Source: Congeria kusceri (lineage: Eukaryota; Mollusca; Bivalvia; Myida; Dreissenidae). Taken from it: a DNA stretch of 64,000 bases. Location: assembly GCA_027627225.1 (NCBI GenBank), contig CM051033.1, positions 53,230,410 through 53,294,409 on the forward strand, given 5' to 3'. This document shows positions 47,270-60,268 of the stretch, in pieces (positions within the stretch are counted from its first letter, which is position 1; each line of letters begins with the position of its first letter). The notes under the pieces were generated by a model that saw only the letters and a list, made by a program, of their open reading frames with translations, had not been told where the DNA came from and did not search any database. The position numbers and the translations under genes are program-made.

Positions 47270-50200
47270 TTGTATTGTGTACTACAACAAATGTGGTTTA
47301 TATTCAGTATGGTAATATGGTCAGAATATATGTAAACTGATGCATGTATGTATTCATAACAACAAGTTCAAAACTGAGATTTAGATCATTTACGTTCTTA
47401 GTTGATAGCTTCTTTTGGGACTGATGTATCTATTCCAGATACATATTCAAACAGTTGACGATTTAATAGTTGTAACATATATTTATATTCTAACAATTGT
47501 CAAGGAATTTTAACGTTTCATTCTAATTACTTTGCATTTTCTTTCAAATGAAGCAATCCAGATCATGTTTCATTTTTTCGGGGGAGGGGGGGGGGGCGGG
47601 GGTGTATAGGTCATATGTTTAAAAATAAGGATGTTTGATGTCAATAAGGGTTGCTCTGATTCTAATATTCTTGTTTTTAATGGTCAAATAAAGAATGGAT
47701 ATTAAACACTTGAATGGTTAACATTCTCCCTAAACAGCTATCTTTTATATACACTTAACATACGTGTTTATAGAAAAGTTATGTACACATGTCCACTTAA
47801 TATACAATAATATGTTTATGTTCCACGTCCACATGTAAATTTTGGGAAAGAATGTTAAATTATATAGAAATAATATTGAATCATACCTACATAGTAAATA
47901 CAAAAGCCTTCTTAACAGAATGATGTCATGCATAACATATTTTTAAATATAATTAAAAGTTGTCATCATGGACACTAATGCGTGCGCGAAACACAAAGTT
48001 GTAGTAGTAATATTGATGTTAATAAAATACTCAGTATTTGCAGATACTCGCATGCGCGCCTTTTTGATAAACGTTGTATTCCGCATTGAGAGTTCATTAA
48101 AGCAGTGAGCTCGAATCCTAATGAAAAGATGTATCTCACGTTGTACCTGCATACACTTTTTAAAGATTTAATCAATATATTGTTAATACTAGACAATTAT
48201 ATTTGTTGTAAATACAGGAAAGTATGTTGTTTTAGTTTTTGCCTATAATTGTTCTGCAAAGTATAGTCGATATGTCCCTTTATGTTGTTTTATGTATAAA
48301 TTGCACAGTTGATTGTATTTATTCATTACATTTTCATTACGTTACATATACCTCATTAAAACAAGACGTTCAATATCATAGATCAAATACCATGAACATA
48401 TACAAGAAAGCAAAAGCTATGGTATGCTATTGCGTTACTTACGAATCGTTTTTATGTTATGCATATGTATACAAGTATGATATATAGATTTATAATAGTA
48501 TTTTCGTATAAAACAAAACCTAATTAATTGCAATGGTAATTAGAATGTCATTTAAATGTATAGATATTATCATGTATGTTTTCAAATCGGAGAACATGAG
48601 AAGTGATTAGTCTCAATAGTCTCAATACAATTCATTAAGTAAACATTCTCTGCATGGACACTATTCAATCAATTAAAATTCGGCCAATAGAGCACTCATA
48701 AATACACAATACATAAAACAACATTACAGTTTGTATAGTACCAATATTTTCACGGATGTCTCAAACCTTGATTTTGTAAATCAAGTACCAATGTTTTCAC
48801 GGATGTCTCAAACCTTGATTTTGTAAATGCTACTTGTACATTGTTAATTGTGAAATTCTATATTGTTCAAACATACGAGGGTTGTCCCAGACTAGCGTTT
48901 AATTGAGAACTAGCTAATGAAATTATACAAGAATATTTAAAATCATGTTTGTTTTACTTACAACAATGCATCATACAAATCCTGTCAAAATATCATGTGT
49001 TTACCGTCAAAACAATGAAGTTATAAATATTTGGAACATAATATGCAGCGATTCGGCCCACACATCAGTATAAATCACGTCTTAACGTCATACGCTTGTA
49101 TGTGTTTCTGGTGATTTTGTTTCTTTTATAGCATGTCTATTTGTAATTTGCGCTGAACGCAGTAGTGTATATCGTTTGAAGTCAAGATTTCATGCCAATA
49201 CTTAACCACGTGTTACAAAAATTCCACCATAGAAAATGTTTTAGTTATGTTCTTACAATGAAACATCGCTTATTGACAGACCAAAGTGGGGCTTTTATGA
49301 TAATTTATTTTTCAAACAGAATGGTCGGTATGAAGGAATTGCATTTTATGTATGCTGCCAATTTACCTATTACAAAAATAAACGTTGTGGGCCGCTTTAC
49401 ATAACATTTCAAAATCGCATATTTTCATAAGAATAAATTATTAAAGGGACTTAAATGCATTTTGTAGATGTAAAAAAATACAGGTTTTACGTGTGTACAT
49501 GCTAAAAAAAAGAACATCATGATGTTATTCTTTGTTTTTATAACCATCGTATGTTTTATTAAACATGTTTATGTACGATTTATCTGCTTTGTTTAATACA
49601 ATAGTACATGTTTGTGAGGCATGCTGTATTATTTATTACAATGACAACTTTGTAATGGTTGTTTGATTCGTGCTTTGTCTCCGAAACCATTAATGCATGT
49701 AACATGCATTGCGTAATCCCCCCACATTGTTCACAAAAATGCCTGTTGTGGTAATCAGAGTCACTGTATTATGCGAATTAATTGCTCATGCTAATGCTAC
49801 AACGTAACACCCGCTTCACTGTATTAATAAGATTTGCATATGATCACATCAGCACTTGAGTGTATATAGTATTGTAACCTACATGTTCTACTTCACATCT
49901 ATTATGAACTACGAATAACTTAGGCGACATTGTCTTATGATTATCGATAGTATAATGCACATGTTTGGCAGAAGATATATGAACCAAAGCATGAACAATT
50001 AATACGCTAACCAGGTCTACTTATAAATAGCACAGAAATTCCTATGCGTGTACGGAAATACGGCTGTTCAGTTTAATTTAATTGTTTCTTCACGATACCA
50101 CGTGTTTGAAATTCTGCAAAATATGCATTCGTTTTTAATTGCACGTAAAGGCAGGTATGTACAGGAGATTTACACATTGATATCAACAATGTTTGTTTCT

Positions 50201-52975
50201 TCGCAATCATGAAAATTCACTCAACATAACTTTATAAGCAAACTTACATTGTTTTGTATGCATTTTCAGCTTGAAAGTGATACGAACTCATTTAGACTGC
50301 TGAATTAACTTATTTATCAATAATTTACAGTCACCGAGAATAAACATTTGAATTTAAAACCCAATGCTTGGTATTTCAAATTCGTGAAACAGTATAACTA
50401 CATGGTCTGTATTCGAGAAGTTTTAAGCGTATTTCCATTTTAGATTACACCGAAATAAAATATTATGTTATACTGTACATTTTTTATACAAGTTTATACA
50501 ACCAAGCTGTGTTTGACATTCAGTATGATTATGGCATCTTTCTGCATTGCATGTCGATGATCTTACAGAGCACCTGTATACATGTGAACGAACACTTATT
50601 GGTTTGGTAGTGGTGTTTCCGTCGATTGAGAATTTCTATTGGCTATTGAGAAGCTGCGTTTAAATTTGCTGAACAATGCAGACTCCTAAATACGTCATTA
50701 TAAGAACACAGAATGTAGAATGTATTCATCCACTGTGGAAATTAAAAGGCAGTGTAGTATGTGTAAATGTATAATGATGTATAACGGTAGTAATGAATAC
50801 TTAAACAGCACGATGCTTAAAGAACATATATTGAATATTGAATCTAGTTTAAGGCATTATTATAAATCGACTTTGTACAGAGAAGATACTGACGAAAGTG
50901 TCAAATACTTACCATTTTCTGCCATATTTTGCATTGCTACGTACATGCATCTAGACATGCGTAAAACATAGAGCAGCATCGGGAGTGGTAAAACAGCAAG
51001 TGTTCATTCCTAATTTCAACAGCGACATCGCCGTGGAAATATCGTTGTTCTGTTATTGCTAGAAATTTACTTTTCATCTTTTGTTCGCATTGGTTTCATT
51101 GAGGAAACTAATCACAGTAATCAGTAATGGGTTTTTTATTTGCGATCATTTTCCTATGAATAAAATGTGCGTTATAATTAGAACACATTTAATTAATTCA
51201 TACAAGAATGCCCAAGTGAACAAATACCTGCGCAAATATATGTGGTTGTGAAGTATTTCGAGTAAATCAAATGCGTTATGACTCAATTTGCCCTTGCAAG
51301 ATGCTATTATGAAACTGGCCGATCGACGAGATTGGATTGGCAGTGCGTCGAGTCATTCAGCAGAATGATAGAAATTCTTTGTTTGACGGAAATGTCTTGT
51401 AAAAGCATCGATTAATATAAACGGTGTTTGTCGGAGATTGACTGGAGTAGGCGTGGTTACGAGCACAATTGACCAATCAACAATGTCTTGTAAAAACATT
51501 CGTAGGCGTGGTTATAAATTTGAAAGTGATCGGTCGATTTCGAGGTCACCGTATGTTTGTATGTACAGACATTTGTGTTGCAAAGTAGATATAAATTGCC
51601 AACATATGTTGCATAAATGTACTTGACAGAAAAATAGGAACATAAAAACAGTAAGCGCTTGTAATATTAATGAACAATTAGAGAATAGATGAAGTTGATA
51701 TCGCATATGTGTTAAAATTGACCAATAGATGTTTGTCAATCAAGGATTGAGTTGACCAATAATAGGTTTATATTTCAGTGGTAAATAATAGCACGTGGTT
51801 GCATAATCCAATCGATTTACTTTAAACCGTTGGACAAACAACCTTGAACAAACAGAAAGGCGGAGCGATCTAAGTCTCTCTACTGGTTAACTAGGGAATG
51901 TGAATATGTAAGAACTTATGCGGTGGTTTAAAAATAATGACAAACGTTCAATATGCCAGTCAACAGAAGTTGGTTATCTTGGATATTTTTAATATGTCGT
52001 TGATTTCTTTTGACAATATAAAGACAATTCTCAAAAACGGCTGTGTTGATTTTACATAAACGTGATTTAATTTAGGGATTCGATTTTATCGTGATAACAT
52101 TTAAATTACATTTATAGCACGATAAAAAATGAACAGCGACAAAACTTAAAAATGACATCATCCGAAAATGCAAACTCTTCATTTCATTTTGTATGAGCGA
52201 GATTTTTAATGGAGATATGTTGTTCTTCCTAACCTTGTAAAAGCTACAACAAAGAGAACGTGTATTGTTTTAGCAAACATGATCGGATACTGTAGGTGTA
52301 CAAATGGTCACAAATAATATAAGATAATGGTGCTTATGTTCCCGTGAAAATGTGTTTGTTTCGCTAACTTCTATAAAATGAGAGAAATCTTGTTTAACCC
52401 ACATGGCACGATTATCGTAGTGTTAAATACCTTACAACAAAGAACGCTGTAAAATATCATTAGAAATAGAATATGGTCAGCGAACAAAATAAAGTATTGT
52501 AATACATGTACACAATAATGAAACACCGTTTAATTTTGACGGTTTTACACATAATATCACTTCTAACTAGAAGCGTTAATTCAGCGTGGAATTATACTGC
52601 CTTATCTAAGATTCAATCGGTAATTAACTTTACGCTTTCATACCCTCAACCATTTAATCTGGCTGTCCTGTTATCGCAGTGTTTTTGCAAGAGTATATCA
52701 GTTTGCAAGAGATAAAGCGACACACTTTTTTTTATTTATTTACACTTGTTTTTATTAACCAAATTTGTTTGGTAATAAGAATGCGTATGTCGTTGGGCGC
52801 TCGGTCAAAGTGGCGGCGTCAACTTTTCGTTGAATGCATTTTGTTCGGAAAATTTGGTTTTCGTGGAATTTCCATGTTTCTTGTTAAATTTTATTCTCTG
52901 TTGGAAAATATTAAGGTTGACAATTATTATATAGCCTTTAATACATTTAATAGCAACAAACTACTATAACAACAA
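47270..52975. other. No gene seen; small repeats only
   Basis: This 5.7-kb AT-rich stretch has a G-run at 47579-47604, a 47-bp tandem duplication at 48737-48830 (ACCAAT-TTTTCACGGATGTC repeated), and scattered short frames. The frame at 52506-52715 starts with ATG and a signal-peptide-like stretch (MKHRLILTVLHIISLL) but shows no further protein pattern. The frame at 50720-50971 is complete but unrecognised. Confidence 0.45.
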
Positions 52976-52977
52976 CA

Positions 52978-53064
52978 ACTACTACTACTACCTACTACTA
53001 CTACTACTACTAGTACTTCTACTACTACTACTACTACTAACACTACTACTACCACTACTACATG

Positions 53065-53099
<35 letters not shown>

Positions 53100-53160
53100 A
53101 TAATAATAATAATAATAATACAACTTTTACTAATACATGTACTACTAATAATACTAATAC

Positions 53161-53218
<58 letters not shown>

Positions 53219-53221
53219 ATG

Positions 53222-53314
<93 letters not shown>

Positions 53315-53330
53315 TGCTGCTAATAATAAT
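52978..53330. repeat. CTA trinucleotide microsatellite
   Basis: About 350 bp of ACT/CTA units with AAT interruptions and three ACATGT breaks; nearly pure from 53222 to 53310. Confidence 0.97.
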
Positions 53331-54203
53331 AATTATTTTTATTATTATTTATAGTTTAATATAATATATAGTAATAATAATGATTATTATTATTATTAGT
53401 AGTAGTATTATTATTAATACTGTTGTTGTTAACTACATTTTGTGATACCACAAGCTGTGTTTGGCAATAAATGAGAACTAACCACGGAAAATTATGACAA
53501 TTTTCCATTATGAAATGGCATCTATGACATATTGGGGATTTCACAAGCAAATTATTTAGTGGCCCCATTTGTCACCTTCGCCAATCCGTGGAGACCAGGT
53601 ATAGAGCCCCTTTTCAGACAAGTTTGCGCACCCTTGTGAAAACATCCACACTTTGGCACTTAGGACTCAACAATATAACTTTAAAAACAAGAGGGCCATG
53701 ATGGCCCAAAGCGCTCACCTGAATCTGAGTACAATGGCGACCATAAGAGATGCAACAGGTACCCGTAAATACCCGCATTCTCGGTACTATTAAAACCCAT
53801 TTCGCATGGCGTTAACATATAGGGGCGATACCAAAAAAAACATGGAAATAATTATATAAACATACATCAACACCTTATGATTGAATACTACCATCTTTTT
53901 TCACATACTGGTATATGTTTAAATTAAAAAAGTAAATTATTTATTAACACCAGTACACAGACCGATTTGATGTCAGTTCAGCGATGCGTATCAGTGATTG
54001 ACATATTGTTCTTTATTGTGGTCTTCAAAAATGTTTTAAATGTTTTTGCAACGAAGTCCATAAGCAATGATGAACTCTTACGGGTTCGAAACTGGTACAT
54101 ACAGTGACACTCTATAGTTACTACACTCTACGAAAACTTCCTAAATATCATCATAATGGCACCATATAAATGTATCAAACCAAGTAGATTAATCTGGCTT
54201 TGC

Positions 54204-54510
54204 GGGCCCGTCTAGCTCAGTTGGGTTGGTAGAGCGCTATACTGTCAAACCAAGTGCTCTTGAGTTCGAGCCCCAGCCCGGCCACATAACTTCTGTGGGG
54301 ATTGGTCGTGAAATAATTTCTACGGCCATTCTCCCCCTACCTTTAATTCAAGTAGGGCAGTTGTAATTTACTGGCATAAGTATGTGCACTTGGTACTGGT
54401 AAACCACTTACATCGGCTTAGTTTGCTCAGAAAAAGTGTGAGTAATTTAACTGACCGCCATTATGTCACTGAATTACTGGTAAATAAGGTGAAAATCCAA
54501 ACAAACACAC
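54204..54510 (+). repeat. tRNA-headed SINE
   Basis: The head has a box-A-like TAGCTCAGTT...GGTAGAGCGC and a box-B-like GAGTTCGAGCCCC, so RNA polymerase III could once have transcribed it. The body (GGGGATTGGTCGTGAAATAA, then CATTCTCCCCCTAC, then CAAGTAGGGCAGTTG) and tail (ACTGGTAAACCACTTACATC to AATCCAAACAAAC) match the truncated copy at 20335-20563 on the other strand. Molluscs carry widespread V-SINE and related families; I cannot assign this one from the sequence alone. Confidence 0.85.
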
Positions 54511-54520
54511 TTTTTAAGTG

Positions 54521-54850
54521 TACTCTTAGGAGAAGGAAATTTCTAAGTTACATAGGAATACTTATTGTTAACATTAACAACCATACAGCTATCAACATTG
54601 TCAGATTAAATTATAAATAACTATACAACCTTTTAGTTGTTTTGCGTAAAAACTTACTAATAATTTTGAATCAATAACACCCTCGGAGATAAACTTTACA
54701 AACGTTCTCTTAGGAAAAGGGAAATTTCTTTGTTATTTAGGAATACTTATTGTTAACAGTAAGAATCATACACCTATCAATATTGTCAGATTAAATTATA
54801 AATAACTATACAACCTTTTAGTTGATTTGTGTAAAAACTTACTAATAATA
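54521..54850. repeat. 185-bp direct duplication
   Basis: The segment TCAGATTAAATTATAAATAA, CTATACAACCTTTTAGTTG and flanks occurs near 54600 and again 185 bp later, with a few differences. It follows directly after the SINE. Confidence 0.85.
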
Positions 54851-55654
54851 ACACCAATTTTGAGTCGAACAGTGTAGAAGTATTTTTCAATTAAGGAGAA
54901 ATAATAAATCAGCTTCAAAAATCATGTAAGATAATTACTTGAGTTCCAAAATCCCAATTCAAATGTATAAATCAGTTCAAAAGTTACATGATTAAATGAT
55001 ACTGAACAAGTTACTCACTCAACAGTCCAAAAACTACAGAAAATAATTAACCCTTTCAGGCACTAGATCACATTATATAAATCCTATATTCTGATTGCTT
55101 GTTTACAACATGAATTTTAGATATTTCTTGTTGTTTACATCTTTTACCTGCCTGAATGCAAAGACAGGCAGGGGAAAAACATATAGCCAAAATATCGGTC
55201 AGAAGCAGGCTATTCATGCACTACTTTGTGCAATGATGCTGATCTAAAATAGAAGTATCATGTTGACTCAGAGTGATGTATTGATTTTACTAATAAGCTG
55301 ACCACTATCTGGGTTATATCTGTGACTAAAGGGAAATAACACATTTATGGCACTTATCTTCCTGATACTGCATTTACCTCCCTTTACCAGGTGAGGTATT
55401 CAGGAATAGATGTATTTGGGGCAAAATAAGGGCAATAACTCTGGTGTTCCTGGTCCGATCGGACCCATTATCGAACCCGTCCACGATTTTATGGTCATAC
55501 ACAAACGGTGCAAGTTTGGTCAAGATTGAATAAAAGATGTAGTCTTTATCGCGATAACGGTCCAAATTGTTGACAGCATACGCACGACGAACGACGCCGG
55601 AGAGGTACCCTATAGCAATAGCTCACCGAGCACTTCGTGCTCAGGTGAGCTAAC

Positions 55655-58600
55655 AATTAGGACAGCATCCATGTATAATGATCGTTTTCAGCTGATTATA
55701 CGACCGAGCCATATAGTGCTCGCATAATCCCATTTTTATTTGATATATTTTGCTTTAATTAATATAGAAATTTAAAGTAAAATGATTTAAAGTTATAAAT
55801 TTTAATGGTAACATTATCAGAACTTTGTACTTTTAGTTAATCTAGCTTGTTTTGTCTTAATTTAATAAAGGAATTATTGTTTCGCGTATGAATACAACTG
55901 TTTTTTTTCCTTTGTTTCTTTCATTAATTTCGGGTATTATATTGACTTGTTTTTTGTTTGTTTTTTGGATCACAATATAAAGGCATAATTTCTTATCTTT
56001 AATTAAACAATAATTGAAAGTATGTTTTCTTCTATAAATTAACATGCATACTCTGAATTATCTCAATGTCAGATATAACTCTAATGTATTGTAATATAAA
56101 TAATACATCTAAATTTCCTTCTGGATTTCATTACCTAAAATAAGCTAATCTGCAGATTATACGGTCTATTATACCAAGATTCTTATCTGTTTATTACCCC
56201 CAATAAACGCCGCGGGGAACATATACTGCTAGAATGGTACAAACTCGGTATCGTTCGACAACGCTCGTTTATTTCCGTATTGAGTCACGGAAATGAATTT
56301 TAAACTATACCTTATTTAAGTCTAAATTCCTCCGCCTAAAATTTTAAATAATTAAACAAAATTAACACCACTCGAACAAAAAAAAGAATGAATTTTTCAT
56401 ATCTGTTTTTCATTTTCTGACAAAGACGGGAATTTTATTTTTTTTTACGCGATAAAGTTGAAAATGCACCATATTTCCGACCGAGTTTCTATTGATTTCT
56501 ATAGGAAATAGGGTGACGTTACAAAAGTGCTAATTCCCCCGCCTAAATTTTAAAATAAAATAAAATAAATGGTACCATGTTAAAATGCATGAAATTCTCT
56601 TCTCAAATCCGTTTGTACTTTTCTGAGAGTAAAACAATAAGGAAGTTACGGCAAATAATATTTAACGCTCCCTATCAAATCAATGTAATTTTTACGTGAT
56701 AAGTATCGAGTTTTGCGCCGGGCTGAGAAGCGAGATTGTTGCACATGACTTCGTGTTCCCATTGAATAATCCCATATACCCATAATTTAAATATGCCATG
56801 GCGTTGGAAGGTAATATACCCCGAGCGGGGTATGATTTTTATTATTACAACTCACGTGACCACTCTGTGTATTTTGTCCATAGACCAAAAGTTATATAAC
56901 ATGGTAATATTTTTCGGCTTAGCTGTTTAAGATCACTTTCTTCGGCGTAGCTGTCTAAGATCACTTTTGACCTAGATTTCTTGCGATCATTATGCAGCGG
57001 GAAAATTGAATGCCAATAGAAATGGGCACATTTTCTTATTTTAGGGAATGCAAACTTACAACAATGGTTTAATGTATACCAACAACTGCTGCATACTTTA
57101 GGGGATTAAAATGTTACATAAGCGGTTAAAATAAAGTTATAAACATATTATTAATATACACTCTAGAAGTGAACGTAAGTATGAACATATTTTCTCATTG
57201 TATGTCATGTACAGAATATTATGTTCATTCCCAGAATTAATACACTATTTTGTTTAGCCTAACGGTACGCTCTATAAATAACAATTGATTCTAGCGAATT
57301 CAACACACTCACGATCATTCTAAAAATAGCCCGCGTTTAGCTGCCGGTGTATAGCTGCTGTAATATACATGTGTAACGTTTATCCCGAGCTTCGGGTTTG
57401 CAAGTATGGCTAGCACTTTTTGTTATTACAGCAAAACAATAAAACCAATAAAACAAAATATATATATAATTTTCCTCAAGCTACCTTGCTTACTGATTTT
57501 CTTATTGTAGAAAAAGGATTGATATTGGATAGAAAATTAATTAGAATCAAATAGTATTAAACAATAACCCCGAGCACTACTTCGAGTCCTATATGATACC
57601 TTTATTGTGGTATGGAACCATGTATTGACCTCGAATCACTGAAACACTGCCCGATACTCCGGGTCTGGAACACAGGAGTATGGTGTTTTATTGCTATATT
57701 ACCCTGTACCCTGGTATGGAACCTTTGAAGTGACTTGGAGTCTTGGTACGGGGATATGGAACTATTATTTTATTATTATATTATCGATTACTAGCGACCC
57801 GAGCAATTGAGGGGTAGGAATCCTGCTAACATGGCCCATATGTCGCAAGAAGAGGATTGCCAGCCTCAGAGCGCCCAAAGTCCCTAGTGTTTTGTCAATA
57901 ATATACTTTTAAGTACCTTTAATATTTTTACGAAGTTCACTTGACGAGGTCGGGAGCAGTTCTAACTATTCTGTTAGAAAACGCGCTCTTATATAATACC
58001 CTTGCATTTGTGGTTACTCGGACATTTCCATAGGTCATACCATAGACATTTACGGACTAGTGCTCCACCATAATTATTCAACAATATATCAGGGTTTTGA
58101 TCGTAAACAACGTAATTCAATATGTCTAAAATAATAAGATGTAAAACAACGCACACCGATAATTTTCTATGTTTATTTTTCATTAATTATTTCTCGGTCG
58201 AAACCGGAAATCCAAGGACGCTTTATTATCAAAACAAACAGTAAGAAATAACCCTAAGCACAAACAAAAGTAAAGGGAAATTGAACCGGCGTTGGGGTAA
58301 AAATCACCACACATGCATCACTAAGCGTCCAGAGAATCATAAGTGCGAATATTTCAATAAAGGGGGAATTTATGTTTATAAACTGACTGTGCATGTTAAT
58401 TTGAAATTGAGTTTCGGTTGCGTTCTTCTAATAATTAATTAGAATTACACATTTCTATCAACTTCTAGAGTAGATGTTAATCAACTTATAAAACAATATA
58501 TTTCAATAAATAAAATGTGGTGAAATAAGTCTCTGAATACGTCGAAATGTTATTCATGTTACTTCTACTTCATTTGCGTAGCATTAATACATGATTTGCA

Positions 58601-58770
58601 ATTCCAATTATACACAGAAACCCTTGATACATCATATTCCTACCGAATATAATTTTCAGTCGCCATAGTCTTATGAAACTTTATGTTTGTACTATCAAAC
58701 TGGAAGTCATCATTATTTCAAATGCGCCAAATGTTCTCTGAAGATTGCTTGTCATCAGGATACACGAAAT
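55655..58770. other. No gene seen; possible GC-box fold-back repeats
   Basis: AT-rich sequence. Short palindromic CCCCGAGCGGGG-type motifs occur at about 56818, and CCCGAGCTTCGGG at 57392, each flanked by AT-rich DNA, suggesting small fold-back elements. No protein-coding or RNA gene is supported. Confidence 0.4.
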
Positions 58771-58772
58771 AA

Positions 58773-60268
58773 GGCTAAAAAAATGATTTGTTTCTCAGGC
58801 ACTTTTTCCAAAAAATCAGGAGGTAGGGCGAGTTTTTTTTATTGAACTATTTTTTTTCTTCTTCTTTTTCTATTGGCACTATGTAATGGCTTAGTAAAAC
58901 AAGTAATTAAGTACAGATTAAAGACAATTTAAAGTTTTAATAACAACATAAGCATTCCTTTTTTATTAAATTCTAAATATAGATTTATTAATCACTGTAG
59001 CGTGCACTGGCCACGCCTACAGGCAAGACACGTCCATTGCTTGAATGCTTCTGCGATAGCAGGGAGTTAGAATTGTATGCTCGTGGAGAACGGATGTGAA
59101 GTGAATAAAAAGAGATTTACTTTCAATGGTGTTCAGCGTTTTACTAGTACCTTAAATGGTGTTCTTTAAATGGTGTTATTAACAGTGTGTTCTTACAGTA
59201 GAAACACTACATTTGGCGACGAGGATGGGATAGTTTCACTAGTACCTTAAATGGTGTTCCTTAAATGGTGTTATTAACAGTGTGTTCTTACAGTAGAAAC
59301 ACTACAATCACACACCGTTATTTATGCAAGCTGATGTAAAAAGGCAATCAATTCGAATGTTCATAATTAACATACGTGCCTTCAAATTGATACACCATCA
59401 GCATTAAAATACTTCTATTTATATAATTTAACTTTTTGTAATTCATATTTTTTATAACTGTCAAAAATAGAAATTATTTTTGATGTAAATCACCAATAAT
59501 TTTTGGAAAGGAAAATCAACACTTGTCAATGCAGCTAGCATTTTCGATTGTTTCCATAGGACTTATATTGACAGATTTTATTCAAAAAATATGGAATGAA
59601 ATATGAAATATTATACAAGCAAAAGCATCTACGAAACAAAAGTTTAAATCAACAAATAGACGATATTTATAAAGGTTCCCAATCGAATGTGACTTTTTTT
59701 TCAAAATTTACACAGTATTTCAGACAGGAAGAAAGTTACTGGAAATACCGAAATATCTACCGGGTTACTGCTCTTCCGCTATGTTAAAATGCGGATTCGT
59801 TTAATTTTAAGCCACTGTCCATGGGATCTTATTCAATACATTGTAATTTTAGTAATAGTTCTTATAAACGTTTACGGTGTTTATTCGTCCGAAATATGTC
59901 TCTTATTTACGAAAGGCATTGTTCAAAAGCGCTTGGTACGAACGAAATACTATAATGTACGAACTGGTTTACGCCAGAGTCATCACTAGTTATCGCATAC
60001 AGAAAATAGACGACAGCAAGTTACCAAATGTTAATAATTCACGGATTTCAAATGAGTAGTTTTTGTATTTTGTTCTGTAACATGCCCATTAGAGAAACTT
60101 TCTACAAAATATTATTTTTATTAACATATTTCTGGACTGCTCCTTTAAAACCCTGGCGGGATCGTAAAAAAATAGTAAATACATATTTTTTGGCATTCAA
60201 TCAAATTCGTGGCGGGCCATAAACATACGTAGCGGCCCTGCCTGAGAAACAAATCAACTTTTTGAGCC
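58773..60268. mobile_element. 1.5-kb unit with about 29-bp terminal inverted repeats
   Basis: GGCTAAAAAAATGATTTGTT-TCTCAGGCA at 58773-58801 is inverted at 60239-60268, with 17 perfect bases (GATTTGTTTCTCAGGCA) plus a matching outer part (GGCT-A-AAA). A TA may flank each end. The interior has no transposase frame and contains an LTR remnant with its own target duplication, so the remnant inserted later. This fits a non-autonomous DNA transposon, tentatively. Confidence 0.45.
58996..59306 (+). mobile_element. LTR retrotransposon remnant: LTR, primer-binding site, partial LTR
   Basis: A 216-bp LTR (58996-59211) begins TGTAG and ends CTACA. It is followed by TT and a primer-binding site TGGCGACGAGGATGGGAT (59214-59231). 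Immediately after comes a second copy of the LTR 3' end (about 59232-59306), again ending CTACA. The whole unit is flanked by the 5-bp direct repeat ATCAC (58991-58995 and 59307-59311). So the internal region and the start of the 3' LTR were deleted after insertion. The LTR contains ACTAGTACCTTAAATGGTG and TAAATGGTGTT repeats. Confidence 0.85.

Larger units (their letters stand above)
53696..55652. mobile_element. Dispersed 2-kb repeat element with AACAAGAGGG and GTGAGCTAA ends
   Basis: The left end reads AACAAGAGGGCCATGATGGC and then GCGCTCACCTGA. The right end is a strong hairpin at 55621-55650: GCTCACC-GAGCAC, a TTC loop, GTGCTC-A-GGTGAGC, followed by TAA. The ends correspond, inverted, to those of the unit at 24259-25664. 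A GACGAACGACG segment sits just inside the hairpin, as in the other copy. Inside lie a SINE insertion and a 185-bp direct duplication. No protein is encoded, and I cannot name the class. Confidence 0.6.

Noticed and set aside
50720..50971. 83-codon ATG-initiated frame
   Set aside because: Length is within chance expectation for this much sequence and no domain or neighbouring signal supports it.
52506..52715. First exon of a secreted protein (signal-peptide-like start)
   Set aside because: No clear donor, no downstream exon in phase, and no protein-like pattern after residue 25.
54204..54288. A functional tRNA gene at the SINE head
   Set aside because: Extra bases in the D-loop region and continuity with a SINE body shared at 20.3 kb.
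55621..55660. A Helitron 3' end (hairpin then CTAA)
   Set aside because: The hairpin touches the CTAA without the usual spacer, the following base is C rather than T, and the opposite end does not begin with TC.
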